DNA of 64,000 bases from assembly GCA_014860585.1 (NCBI GenBank), contig JACZJL010000010.1, forward strand, positions 1-64,000, in the 5' to 3' direction. Position 1 is the stretch's first letter. Every line of letters begins with the position of its first letter. Shown in pieces: positions 25,611 through 34,338 of the stretch. The position numbers were made by a program, and so were the translations under genes. The notes below the pieces were generated by a model. That model was not told the origin of the DNA. It saw only the letters and a list, made by a program, of their open reading frames with translations, and made no database searches. This DNA comes from Bacteroidales bacterium. GTDB taxonomy: Bacteria > Bacteroidota > Bacteroidia > Bacteroidales > 4484-276.

Positions 25611-25988
25611 CTACTTCATCGCAATGGTTTCAATTTCTACCATCACGCCCAGGGGCAATCTTACAACGCCATAAGCAGCGCGGGCTGGTGGATTGTTTGG
25701 ATAGAACCTGGCATAAACTTCATTCATAGCTGCAAAATTATCCATGTCGTCCAATAAGCAGGTTGATTTTACAACGTCATCGTAGGAATAGCCGGCTTCT
25801 TGCAGGATCGCCCCTATGTTTTTCATAACCTGCTCGGTTTGTTCTTTAATGCCTCCTTCCACTACTTTCCCGACGGCAGGATCAATGGGGATTTGCCCCG
25901 AGATAAACAGATGTCCGTCTTTTTCGATGGCCTGGCTGTAAGGTCCTACTGCCTTAGGCGCTTTGTCGGTGTGAATTACTTTTTTCAT
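25611..25988 (-). CDS. ridA: RidA-family enamine/imine deaminase
   Basis: 125 residues, full-length RidA (YjgF/YER057c/UK114). GPYSQAIEKDGHLFISGQIP, the DDVVKSTCLL segment and the C-terminal PARAAYGVVRLPLGVMVEIE contain the conserved Arg of the active-site pocket at about residue 105 and the Glu near 120. It hydrolyses reactive enamine/imine intermediates produced by PLP enzymes. Length and start agree with the family. Confidence 0.95.
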   Translation of the reverse strand: MKKVIHTDKAPKAVGPYSQAIEKDGHLFISGQIPIDPAVGKVVEGGIKEQTEQVMKNIGAILQEAGYSYDDVVKSTCLLDDMDNFAAMNEVYARFYPNNPPARAAYGVVRLPLGVMVEIETIAMK

Positions 25989-26074
25989 AACAGATTAATT
26001 TTAAGTATATTAAATAAAAGATAATATCCTTTTTCCATTGTTTAGTTTCAATCATTTTTTAGGGCTGTATTTAA

Positions 26075-28867
26075 CTAAAATCCATCTCTGAAATCTTTTT
26101 TCCGGTCGTATTTCAAATCCTGCAATATGGAAGCTTTCACGTTGATCCCAAATGACCAGCTCTTGCGGAATCCCAATGGCGTCCAGCTGAAACGCATCTC
26201 CCAGCAGTGAAGATCGCGGTAAAAATCTAATGTTGTGTAAGTAAAATCCTGGAGTTCAAAATCGTAACCGGTTCTAAAACCCATTTTCCATTTTGGGGTA
26301 ATGTTCACATCGCCGGTCAGTCCGATGGCTTGCACCTTGGTACGGTTGTCTTTCCATCCGAAAGCAACATACCTCGGGTTGTTGGAAAATCGGAGGTTAT
26401 AAGTCAAATTCAAACTCCAGGGATTGTTCCAGTTGACGTAATTATCAGGATAATCAAGCACATCGCTGATCTCCTGCTCGGTGTATTTGTCGAGTAATTC
26501 AAGTTCTTCAGTATTTGATGCTACATCCGGTGGCTGTGATTGTTTTTCACCTTTATCAAAATCACTTGAACTGATCCTGTAGCTAATGCCGAAATTCCAT
26601 GTTGTGCTCTTCATATGAAACAACTTCCTGTTCACCTCCCATTCCGACTTATTGATCGGGTTACCCGTCGCATCAACTGCATAAGGGTCCCAGGTGCTCG
26701 AGTAGTTGATGCTCAGCTTTTTAAAAAGAGTAGTTCTTCCACTCACGGTAAGTGGCGACCAATTCAATGAGTCTTTTGCAATATCGTATCCCATCGATAA
26801 GGAAAAGTTTTCGATTAAAATAACCTTCTTCAACCCCGAAATCGTATCTTTTTTTGACCGCACCTTAGCTTCCAGGTTATTGGCAATTGAAAAAGCAAGG
26901 TTGCCGGATTTCCCGTCGGGTGGTCCGCCGTAAAGCAATCCTTCGAAGTGAGAATACCTGAGAGAATCTCCTTTTTGGTTCACCTGTACTTCGTCCCAAT
27001 AGCCCCAGGCTTCTGAACCGAAATCCGGCCGAAGTGAAAAGCTAACCGAAGGTGTCAACACATGGCGGATGGCAGCCACAGGCCCTGAAGAAAACTGGTA
27101 CATGCCGTAGAGCCTTGTATTGAGCGAGGCTGAGTAGGAAAAATCTCTTGCCGCAGCAAAAGTCATTACAGTGTCGGTTTCAACTTTGCCATAAATGGTG
27201 TCGTTTGGAGTAAAAATCGTATCGTTATTCCAGGTTTTTCTTATCGTGTAGGGGTACCAGCGCTCATTATAGTCAATAGAGTTAGTCAATGTAAAGAATT
27301 TCAATACTTTAACTGAGCTGCTGATAGGGATATTATGCTTGACACCGGTTTTGAAATCGTCTTCCCATCCTGGCTTAAAAAGCAGTGAATCAACGGTTTG
27401 TATCCTGTTTTCGGCAGTCATGGAGTATTTCATCGTGATGTTCTCGTACCAGCGCACCTGCCCAAGTTGTTCTTTCTTTCGGAAAGGATAAAACTGCTTG
27501 GTATTAAATGCCAGTGTAGGCAGGGTAATGTTTACCGAACCGTCGATCGTATTTTGCTGATGCGAAGCATTTAGCGTGAGAAAAAGATTGTTGTTGAAAT
27601 TGGTCTGGTAAGCAATACTCGATTGAAAAGTATTGCTGAGATAAGCATCGGTGCTGGTGAGGTTATATTGATTAAAACTCCGGCTGACAATATTCACATT
27701 GGCTGAAAATCGTGAGTTTGGACGTGCTTTAGGATCCTGAGCATGTGACCACCTTACTGTAAAGTCGGTACTTAATTGACTATCAGGAGAGTCTCGGTCG
27801 CCCGTGAAATTTTTCGCATAACTAAAATCAAAGGTTCCATTGTACTGGTAACGGTTATTGTATCTGAAAGTAGGTCTGATTGCCCAGCTTCCGTTTGTGA
27901 AAATATCACCGGTCAGTGTAAAATCCATATAATCGTTGATCCCCCAGTAATAACCCCCTCGTTCGAGATAAAATCCCCGGTTTTCCGCCTCGCCATAGCG
28001 TGGTATAATGATCCCTGAACGCTGTCCGCTTTTATTGGGAAACAAACCAAATGGTATGGCCAGCGGCACGGGAACGCCCTCAATAACCAGCCAGGCCGGA
28101 CCGGATACAATTTTGTTGTTTGGAATAACCTGTGCTTTTGAGTAACGAAACTCAAAATGCGGATGATCCAGATTGCAGGTAGTGTAGCTTCCACGCTGAA
28201 CATTGATGCGCTCATCATCCAACTTCTTGATGCGTTCGCCATGAATATACCCTTCGCCTTCCTGGGTGATTACACGCTGGATCACACCCTTTTTCGTGTC
28301 AAAATTATAGGTCATTTCCTCCGCTTCAAACTCCGTGGCGCCTTCCGAAAATACAGGAGTTCCCTTCAATACTCCAAGGCTGTCAGGTACCCCGCGGGCA
28401 TAAACCTGGTTTTTGGCAAAATCAATTTCCACATAATCAGCTTTTAACCTGATGGTTCCGTAAGTGATGTCTGCGTTTCTGTAGAGAAAGACTTTTTTAT
28501 TGATTACATCAAAATGAATTTTCTCAAAAGAGTTGTAAACCACCTTGTTTTCAAGGCCAAAAGATTCAGAAGGTTTTTTGAGGAGGGTATCATTTCCTGC
28601 GTCTTCACCAAAGAGTTGAAACGCCAACGTATCGGCAGCCTCTGTTTTGCCGGTTTCGAGCAGTTGATCCAGCATCTGAGTCGGAATTGAATCGGAGACT
28701 GGCGAGTTGATTGTGTCCTGAGCTATAAGCGGGCTTTGCAGCACAACTAATCCAAAAAACAAGTAACACACGAAAGAGGTACCATAGAGCACCAAATGGT
28801 TCGTTTGCCGTAAATCAGCTTTTATTAAGTTAAAGAGTTGGATACTTATCAATTTCAGAATTTTCAA
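26075..28867 (-). CDS. lptD: LPS-assembly outer-membrane protein LptD
   Basis: 930 residues. An N-terminal hydrophobic segment ends in PLIAQ, followed by an OstA/LptA-like jellyroll (YNSFEKIHFDVINKKVFLYRNADITYGTIRLKADYVEIDFAKNQVYARG read in strands, about 110-230). A long C-terminal beta-barrel domain with alternating hydrophobic strands (YNNRYQYNGTFDFSYAKNF) runs to the end. LptD, with LptE, inserts LPS in the outer leaflet. Bacteroidota LptD proteins lack the Cys pairs used for maturation in E. coli, and I see no conserved Cys pairs here either. The partner lptE is at 43006, apart from lptD, as in many relatives. Confidence 0.93.
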   Translation of the reverse strand: MKILKLISIQLFNLIKADLRQTNHLVLYGTSFVCYLFFGLVVLQSPLIAQDTINSPVSDSIPTQMLDQLLETGKTEAADTLAFQLFGEDAGNDTLLKKPSESFGLENKVVYNSFEKIHFDVINKKVFLYRNADITYGTIRLKADYVEIDFAKNQVYARGVPDSLGVLKGTPVFSEGATEFEAEEMTYNFDTKKGVIQRVITQEGEGYIHGERIKKLDDERINVQRGSYTTCNLDHPHFEFRYSKAQVIPNNKIVSGPAWLVIEGVPVPLAIPFGLFPNKSGQRSGIIIPRYGEAENRGFYLERGGYYWGINDYMDFTLTGDIFTNGSWAIRPTFRYNNRYQYNGTFDFSYAKNFTGDRDSPDSQLSTDFTVRWSHAQDPKARPNSRFSANVNIVSRSFNQYNLTSTDAYLSNTFQSSIAYQTNFNNNLFLTLNASHQQNTIDGSVNITLPTLAFNTKQFYPFRKKEQLGQVRWYENITMKYSMTAENRIQTVDSLLFKPGWEDDFKTGVKHNIPISSSVKVLKFFTLTNSIDYNERWYPYTIRKTWNNDTIFTPNDTIYGKVETDTVMTFAAARDFSYSASLNTRLYGMYQFSSGPVAAIRHVLTPSVSFSLRPDFGSEAWGYWDEVQVNQKGDSLRYSHFEGLLYGGPPDGKSGNLAFSIANNLEAKVRSKKDTISGLKKVILIENFSLSMGYDIAKDSLNWSPLTVSGRTTLFKKLSINYSSTWDPYAVDATGNPINKSEWEVNRKLFHMKSTTWNFGISYRISSSDFDKGEKQSQPPDVASNTEELELLDKYTEQEISDVLDYPDNYVNWNNPWSLNLTYNLRFSNNPRYVAFGWKDNRTKVQAIGLTGDVNITPKWKMGFRTGYDFELQDFTYTTLDFYRDLHCWEMRFSWTPLGFRKSWSFGINVKASILQDLKYDRKKDFRDGF

Positions 28868-29036
28868 GCCGTAATCGGATTAGCAGCAAAAAATTATTTG
28901 TTTGCAAAGTAAAAGAATTTGTAGGTCTAAAGCGTACTGAAAATCATCAAAGCGTTCTATTTTTGTTAACGAAAAAATAAATCATCCGTCAAATGGTTTT
29001 TATCAGCAAGTGAATGATCGTAACTTATTCAGAATG

Positions 29037-30155
29037 ATGAAACGCCTGCAAAAGATTTTTCTTGTTTTTATCGCAGTGTTGACAGCAATTCCTTTCCATC
29101 AAAGTCTGGCAACATTGCCCCTCAGGCAACCCAGGGCGTTCAGGGTGATTATTGATGCCGGGCATGGTGGGCGAGACCCGGGCGCTTTGGGACCCAATTC
29201 TGTAGAAAAAGAAATCACACTTGAAATTGCTAAAAAAGTTGCTGATATAGCCAGATCAGAACTGCCGGATGTTGACGTTATACTCACCCGCACCGTTGAC
29301 ACTTTTGTGGCTTTGCACCAGCGCGCTGCCATTGCCAACGAAAATAACGCTGATCTTTTCATTTCTATCCACTGCAATTCTAATCCCAAAACATCCTTTC
29401 AGGGCGCCGAAACCTATGTAATGGGTTTGCACAAAAGTGCTGAAAACCTGGAAGTAGCAAAAACTGAAAATGCTGCTATTCTTGCCGAGGACAATTATTT
29501 TGAACAATACGGTGGTTTCAACCCCGATGCCGACGAAGATTATATTATGCTCAATATGATGCAGGCGGCTAACATCAGCCAAAGTATTGATTTTGCACAA
29601 TCTGTGCAAAACAAACTTTTTGAAATGGCCGGTCTCAGCAATCGCGGTGTTAAACAGGCTGGTTTTGTGGTTTTATACCTCACCACAATGCCAGGAGTGC
29701 TCATCGAAACCGGCTTCTTGTCAAACGCTGACGAGGAGAACTATTTGTTACAAAAAACTAATCAGCAAAAAATCGCCTTTTCAATTGTAGAGGCCATTTC
29801 CGAATTCAAAAAAGCCACCGAAAGTACGACACTGGCAGCCATCTCCACACAAAATATTATTGTGCCCAATGAAGAACAACCATCTGCAAACCGCACATAC
29901 CGGCTTTGGTTTACATCCCACAATAAACCCATTTCAACTGATGACCGAAAATTCAGAGATTTGCCTGAGATCTGGGCTTTTACTGATAAGAACGGGTATC
30001 ATTTTACTTTTGAAAAAGCAAACACAAAAGAAGAAATCAGCGTCAAATTAAACGATCATCGGGAATCGGGGAAAATTAAAAATCGTTACTTGAAAAACAT
30101 AAGAATCATTGAATTAGAAGAGGATAAAATCATTTCGGTGTCCGATCCCGATTAA
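29037..30155 (+). CDS. N-acetylmuramoyl-L-alanine amidase (Amidase_3)
   Basis: 372 residues from the ATG at 29037, giving signal peptide LQKIFLVFIAVLTAIPFHQ. The zinc amidase motifs are complete: VIIDAGHGGRDPG (His), NSVEKEITL (Glu), SIHCNSNP (His) and VLIETGFLSNADEE (catalytic Glu). The protein extends about 110 residues past the catalytic domain with a small C-terminal domain (LWFTSHNKPISTDDRKFRDLPEIW) typical of Bacteroidota amidases. It cleaves the amide bond between the sugar and the stem peptide during division or recycling. Divergent from lptD; mlaD follows in the same direction. Confidence 0.92.
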   Translation: MKRLQKIFLVFIAVLTAIPFHQSLATLPLRQPRAFRVIIDAGHGGRDPGALGPNSVEKEITLEIAKKVADIARSELPDVDVILTRTVDTFVALHQRAAIANENNADLFISIHCNSNPKTSFQGAETYVMGLHKSAENLEVAKTENAAILAEDNYFEQYGGFNPDADEDYIMLNMMQAANISQSIDFAQSVQNKLFEMAGLSNRGVKQAGFVVLYLTTMPGVLIETGFLSNADEENYLLQKTNQQKIAFSIVEAISEFKKATESTTLAAISTQNIIVPNEEQPSANRTYRLWFTSHNKPISTDDRKFRDLPEIWAFTDKNGYHFTFEKANTKEEISVKLNDHRESGKIKNRYLKNIRIIELEEDKIISVSDPD

Positions 30156-30204
30156 TGATTAAAATAATTTGAGTAGATTTGTAAATCCTAAAACTGAAAG
30201 CATA

Positions 30205-31152
30205 GTGAAAAAAGTACCAATAGAGTTTAAGGTCGGCTTCCTGTTCCTGGCTGCAGTTGGCCTTTTCATTTGGGGGCTCAACTTCCTTAAAGGGACGGAC
30301 ATTTTCGGGCAAAAGCGGATTTTTTATGCTGTTTACGACCATGTAGAGGGTCTTGAACCAGCAAACAAGGTCAAGGTGAGCGGACTTAACATCGGCCAGG
30401 TTAAAACGCTTGGTTTTATCCCCGGCACTTCCCTCATATTTGCTGAGTTGTACATTAAAAATGAGATCCCAATTCCAAAAAACTCCATTGCCCGCGTTTA
30501 CAGTACAGACCTGCTGGGTGGCAAAGCGATCGAAATTATTCTGGGTGATGCTGAAGAACTAGCAAAGCCCGGTGACACGCTGATTTCGGAAATGGAGCAA
30601 TCCATTCGCGAGCAGGTGAATGAACAAGTGGAGCCTATCCGCAAAAAAGCGCTGGCTCTTATCAATACGGTGGATTCGTTGCTGATGAATATTCAATCTG
30701 TTTTCACCGAAGACAATCAAAATAATCTTGCGACCAGTTTCGAAAACATCAGGTATACTATCCAAAGTATAAAAAGCGCTACTTCTACATTGGACACCAT
30801 ACTTACCAGCGAAAAATCGAGAATTGATAACATCATGGGAAATATTGAGCGGATCTCTTACAACCTGAAAGAAAACAATCAGCAGATTACCAATATCCTA
30901 CGGAATGTTTCCACAATCAGTGATTCACTTGCTGTATCCGAACTTCCTCAAACCCTCCGCGATGCCCAGGCGGCAATGGCTAACCTAAAGGAGATCAGCG
31001 ATAAACTCAACCGTGGAGAAGGTTCGATGGGGCAACTGCTCACCAATGATACACTCTATTTCAATCTTCAGCAATCTACCGAAAACCTGAACAAATTGCT
31101 TGAAGACCTCAGGCTTAATCCAAAGCGGTATGTGAAGTTTTCGATGTTTTAA
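30205..31152 (+). CDS. mlaD: MlaD-family (MCE) lipid transport protein
   Basis: 315 residues from a GTG start at 30205; no ATG is available, as the only upstream ATG is followed by a stop. The first membrane helix (FKVGFLFLAAVGLFIWGLNF) and the MCE domain (YAVYDHVEGLEPANKVKVSGLNIGQV ... ARVYSTDLLGGKAIEI) are complete, followed by a long coiled coil and heptad-rich tail (about 150-310). MCE proteins form periplasmic hexamers that move phospholipids between the membranes; the permease mlaE and ATPase mlaF are not adjacent. A TTG at 30169 would add 12 residues (SRFVNPKTESI) and cannot be excluded. Confidence 0.88.
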   Translation: MKKVPIEFKVGFLFLAAVGLFIWGLNFLKGTDIFGQKRIFYAVYDHVEGLEPANKVKVSGLNIGQVKTLGFIPGTSLIFAELYIKNEIPIPKNSIARVYSTDLLGGKAIEIILGDAEELAKPGDTLISEMEQSIREQVNEQVEPIRKKALALINTVDSLLMNIQSVFTEDNQNNLATSFENIRYTIQSIKSATSTLDTILTSEKSRIDNIMGNIERISYNLKENNQQITNILRNVSTISDSLAVSELPQTLRDAQAAMANLKEISDKLNRGEGSMGQLLTNDTLYFNLQQSTENLNKLLEDLRLNPKRYVKFSMF

Positions 31153-32024
31153 CAAGGGTTTTTTCCTCCAACAATTTTCCTCCAAATTTTTTTTAACCGG
31201 CTGCTTATCTCAGACTCAGGCGCCCATTCGGGGATACTTTTAAGATTGACCATGGCATCCACAACGATGGGGTCAAAAGGCAACTTTCCGGCAATTTTTA
31301 ATCCTGATTTCCGGCAATAATTTTCTATTACGACAGTCATTTCAGTGTTCAGGTCAAATTTGTTGATCAACACCCAGGGATTCAGGTTGAACTTTTGGGT
31401 GACTTCCACAGCTCTTTTCAAATCGTGCAATCCTGACATCGACGGTTCAGTAACGATTACTACCTGATTCACTCCGGAAATAGCAGAAATCACAGCACAG
31501 CCAATCCCTGGCGGGCCATCAATGATTATATGGCTGAAGTTTCCTTCCTTTGCCAACTCCTTCGCTTTTGCTCTGACCATATTGACAAGTTTACCTGAAT
31601 TTTCCTCGCCTGGCGCCAACCGTCCATACACCATTTTCCCTCCCCTGAAATTTCCGGAAAACATGCGGCTGAGATTATTCTCAACCATGCTGATGGCGTC
31701 AAACGGACAAACGCGGGCGCACAACTTACACCCATCGCACGATACTTCCGAAATCTCCACTTTTCCATCAATCGTATGAATGGCGTGAAATCGGCAATAA
31801 TCAACACACAAACCACAATTTGTGCATAAATCGTAATCAATCACCGCTTTTTTCCCTCCTACATAAACCCGCTCTTCTTCCTTTTCGGGATCGAAAAGGA
31901 TATAAAGATTGGCAGCGTCCACATCGCAATCGGCCAGCACTACCTCTCCGGCAATCATTGCAAATGCAGCACTGATGCTGCTTTTTCCCGTTCCGCCCTT
32001 ACCACTGATGATGGCTGTTTCCAT
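31149..32024 (-). CDS. MinD-type ATPase with inserted 2x[4Fe-4S] ferredoxin domain, second paralogue
   Basis: 291 residues. A deviant Walker A AIISGKGGTGKSSISAAF opens the SIMIBI-class P-loop, with switch and Walker B regions around IIIDGPPGIGCAVISA. Two [4Fe-4S] motifs sit at about residues 65-107: CTNCGLCVDYC and CDGCKLCARVC. Homologues accompany ORP/NifX-like proteins in anaerobes such as Desulfovibrio. It overlaps the first paralogue by 26 bp and ends the cluster; its stop overlaps the convergent mlaD stop by 4 bp. It probably couples ATP hydrolysis to assembly or reduction of a metal-sulfur centre. Confidence 0.88.
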   Translation of the reverse strand: METAIISGKGGTGKSSISAAFAMIAGEVVLADCDVDAANLYILFDPEKEEERVYVGGKKAVIDYDLCTNCGLCVDYCRFHAIHTIDGKVEISEVSCDGCKLCARVCPFDAISMVENNLSRMFSGNFRGGKMVYGRLAPGEENSGKLVNMVRAKAKELAKEGNFSHIIIDGPPGIGCAVISAISGVNQVVIVTEPSMSGLHDLKRAVEVTQKFNLNPWVLINKFDLNTEMTVVIENYCRKSGLKIAGKLPFDPIVVDAMVNLKSIPEWAPESEISSRLKKIWRKIVGGKNPC

Positions 32025-32892
32025 AATTCATTTTTATAGTTGAAAAAACCTGTAAGAATTGCTCTTCAAGTGCAGGTACTGCTTCAGTGGCCATTTTCCC
32101 GCTACTGTAAGCAGTAGCAATCTCCCGGCTGAATGGGATTTCGAGTAGCAAAGGGATATTTTCTTGGTCCAGATATTTGTAAACGTCTCTGTTGCCAAGG
32201 CTGGCTTTGTTGATAATAACTCCGCAGGGTTTGTCTATTTGCCGGAGTGTTTCGACGCTTTGGCGAAGGTCGCTCAAACCGAAAGGAGTAGGCTCGGTGA
32301 CCAGAACAATAAAATCGGCACGGGCCGCTGTTTGAATAAATGGGCATGAAGTGCCCGGTGGTGAATCGAATAATGCAATAGCTATCCCAGGCTCAATTTT
32401 ACTTATGGCTGCTTTGATCAGCGGCACCGGCGACATCACACCAATATTAATTCTTGACTCGATCAAAGTCGAATTTTCATTTATCAAAAATCCGGATACG
32501 ACCCCCAAAGAGACAGGTTTTTCGGCGATAGCACCAAACTCACACGCGTAACTACACGCACCACAGCCATGACAAAGCTCCTCCATTACCTGAATAACCT
32601 TCATAGTGGGGAGATAGAAAATGGCCTTGTACTCACAGTATTCATGGCACTTACCGCAGAATACACATTTCTCCGTATCAATTACAGGTACCTGATGAGA
32701 AACCTCCTCTTCCCAAATTTTCCCGGAATTAAAAAACTCAAGCACATTCGGCGCTTCAGCATCACAATCCACCAGAGTAACCTGGAGTCCTCTTTTAATG
32801 AGTGTGTGAAAAAGGGTTGTCGCAACAAAAGTTTTTCCGGTTCCCCCTTTTCCACTGGCGATGGCTATTTTCAGCGGTTCCCCGTTAGTCAT
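31999..32892 (-). CDS. MinD-type ATPase with inserted 2x[4Fe-4S] ferredoxin domain, first paralogue
   Basis: 297 residues with the same architecture as its neighbour: deviant Walker A IAIASGKGGTGKTFVATTLF, two cluster-binding motifs CVFCGKCHEYC and CHGCGACSYAC, and FDSPPGTSCPFIQTA at the catalytic end. Duplicate pairs like this are a fixed feature of the clusters encoding orange-protein-like metal-sulfur systems (Desulfovibrio DVU2103/DVU2104, as I recall). The two paralogues may form a heterodimer bridging two Fe-S electron pathways. Overlap with the CGGC gene is 8 bp. Confidence 0.88.
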   Translation of the reverse strand: MTNGEPLKIAIASGKGGTGKTFVATTLFHTLIKRGLQVTLVDCDAEAPNVLEFFNSGKIWEEEVSHQVPVIDTEKCVFCGKCHEYCEYKAIFYLPTMKVIQVMEELCHGCGACSYACEFGAIAEKPVSLGVVSGFLINENSTLIESRINIGVMSPVPLIKAAISKIEPGIAIALFDSPPGTSCPFIQTAARADFIVLVTEPTPFGLSDLRQSVETLRQIDKPCGVIINKASLGNRDVYKYLDQENIPLLLEIPFSREIATAYSSGKMATEAVPALEEQFLQVFSTIKMNYGNSHHQW

Positions 32893-33328
32893 AATTCAAT
32901 CTGGTCGTTTGATCAGTCATGGTATCGCTGATCGCCCGCTGAAGAAAGGGGGTATTCCATGTGTTCAGTTTGCTGTGTGTTTTTAGGTATTTTTCAGGGA
33001 TTGGGTGTGTTCCAAAAATAACCTCCATTCCATACTTGCTTTTGATAAATTGTTCGAAATGCTCCATGTGAGGGCAGGGTGGGTAACCCACCAGAAATCC
33101 GGTAGCAAAATGGATGTGTGTCACACCGTTCTTCTTCATCTCTTCGGGAGCATATTCAATATTACCTCCCGGGCAACCGCTGCAGGTTGTGTATCCGGCC
33201 AGCTCCACCTCCATACCTTTGTACCTTGCAAAGGCACCTTCGCGATTGGTCAAAGAGCGTAAGCATTTTCCACCGGCACAGGTGGAATAACGATCGCAAA
33301 TGATGATCCCGATTTTAATTTTTTCCAT
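32885..33328 (-). CDS. CGGC-domain (PF08821-like) cysteine-rich protein
   Basis: 147 residues with the CGGC family layout: IIICDRYSTCAGGKCLRSL at the N terminus, GYTTCSGCPGGN in the centre and GYPPCPHMEHFEQFI towards the C terminus. The multiple Cys-x-Gly-Gly-x-Cys turns are expected to bind a metal or an Fe-S cluster. The family is common beside ORP/NifX-type and MinD-type genes in anaerobes but has no experimentally established role. Its position inside the cluster between the NifX-like gene and the ATPases argues for a carrier or cluster-donor function. Confidence 0.82.
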   Translation of the reverse strand: MEKIKIGIIICDRYSTCAGGKCLRSLTNREGAFARYKGMEVELAGYTTCSGCPGGNIEYAPEEMKKNGVTHIHFATGFLVGYPPCPHMEHFEQFIKSKYGMEVIFGTHPIPEKYLKTHSKLNTWNTPFLQRAISDTMTDQTTRLNYD

Positions 33329-33349
33329 GATTCAATTTTTAAGGTCTTG

Positions 33350-33721
33350 CTAATGTGTGCAATTTCCATGATGATGATCGCTACCATGATCGCAATAATT
33401 CGCTGAAAGGGGTAGCTTATTCTGTAAGAACTCAGTGACCAGTTCTTTGGCAGGTAATTGCGGTGCTCCCACAAAAACATTTATCATTTGTTGGTTAAAA
33501 ATCATGATTGCGCGCTGCCCCATTCCTCCGGCAATCACATCGGTTACCCCTTTTTCGGCGAGCCATGGAGGCAACAATCCCGGTTCGTGGGGTGGCGGTG
33601 TCAGCCTGGTTTCGTTCACAATTTTTCCGTCTTCTGTTTCGATGATGGCAAACTGCTCGCAGTGCCCGAAATGTGCACATAAAACACCATCTGCCATTGG
33701 AATGGCAATTCTTTTCTTCAT
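33350..33721 (-). CDS. NifX/ORP-like protein with Cys-His-rich tail
   Basis: 123 residues of the dinitrogenase iron-molybdenum cofactor-binding fold: IAIPMADGVLCAHFGHCEQFAIIE at the N terminus and GVTDVIAGGMGQRAIMIF in the middle. The fold binds metal-sulfur clusters in NifX, NifY and the Desulfovibrio orange protein (a Mo-Cu sulfide cluster). Unlike typical family members it ends in a metal-binding-looking tail (NYCDHGSDHHHGNCTH, with two Cys and five His). It follows the DUF5320 gene by 51 bp. The paralogue at 34017 lacks the tail. Confidence 0.85.
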   Translation of the reverse strand: MKKRIAIPMADGVLCAHFGHCEQFAIIETEDGKIVNETRLTPPPHEPGLLPPWLAEKGVTDVIAGGMGQRAIMIFNQQMINVFVGAPQLPAKELVTEFLQNKLPLSANYCDHGSDHHHGNCTH

Positions 33722-33771
33722 AAATTTCTGCTTAAATTGTTAGTACTAATTCTAGATTGCATTGGATTAAA

Positions 33772-34005
33772 TCACCAGTTACCGCCACCTCTGAAGCGAT
33801 TCTGCCGACCCAATCCACGACTCCGACCACCTTGGCCAAAACCGAATCCTCTGCCCCTGACATCATCATGAGCAAAATCATCGGCATTGCCCGAGCTGTC
33901 TGATTTTTTTCCTTTCAGACCGGCGCCGAAATTTGTGCACCTGCCCATTTTACGACCGGTCATAGGGCCTTCGCCCATTGGACCACGTTGATTTAAATTT
34001 GGCAT
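33772..34005 (-). CDS. DUF5320-family small glycine/arginine-rich protein
   Basis: 77 residues. The N terminus (RGPMGEGPMTGRKMGRC) matches DUF5320, a small family always found near NifX-like and MinD-like genes in anaerobes. The C-terminal half is a low-complexity Gly/Arg/Phe run (GRGFGFGQGGRSRGLG) that is probably disordered. Function unknown. The 'GPMTGR' turns recall nucleic-acid or cluster-binding tails but nothing proves it. It sits between two NifX-like paralogues, in the same direction. Confidence 0.8.
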   Translation of the reverse strand: MPNLNQRGPMGEGPMTGRKMGRCTNFGAGLKGKKSDSSGNADDFAHDDVRGRGFGFGQGGRSRGLGRQNRFRGGGNW

Positions 34006-34016
34006 AACATTAAATA

Positions 34017-34334
34017 TTAATGGTTTAACATGTTGATCACATCCTCCACGGTTTTCTTTTCGTCTTTCAACACAATCATTTGAATTTTCAAACTGTCGAG
34101 TAAAGATTTGATCTTTATTCCAAATTCGCCGGAAACAATCTTTTGAACTTTTCGCGATGCAATCAGCTGAACGGAAGCCGGACCGGCTCCGTTTAATGCC
34201 TCTTTGTTGGGATTGGGAAGAAACTCAACGCTTCCTGTTTCCCGGTCATAAATCACAAAATAGGCACAGCGTCCAAAACGCTCATCCAACTTACTTTCTA
34301 ACTTGTTTCCAATACTTGTGATGGCAACTTTCAT
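34017..34334 (-). CDS. NifX/ORP-like metal-sulfur cofactor protein
   Basis: 105 residues with the NifX/NifY/ORP fold and the complete pattern VAITSIGNKLESKLDERFGRCAYFVIYD plus GAGPASVQLIASRKVQKIVSGEFG. It is probably a binding or transfer protein for a metal-sulfur unit; its best-known relatives are nitrogenase cofactor carriers and the orange protein. No nif genes other than these relatives are present. It is 4 bp downstream of the DUF134 gene, so the two are co-expressed. Confidence 0.85.
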   Translation of the reverse strand: MKVAITSIGNKLESKLDERFGRCAYFVIYDRETGSVEFLPNPNKEALNGAGPASVQLIASRKVQKIVSGEFGIKIKSLLDSLKIQMIVLKDEKKTVEDVINMLNH

Positions 34335-34338
34335 TTTA

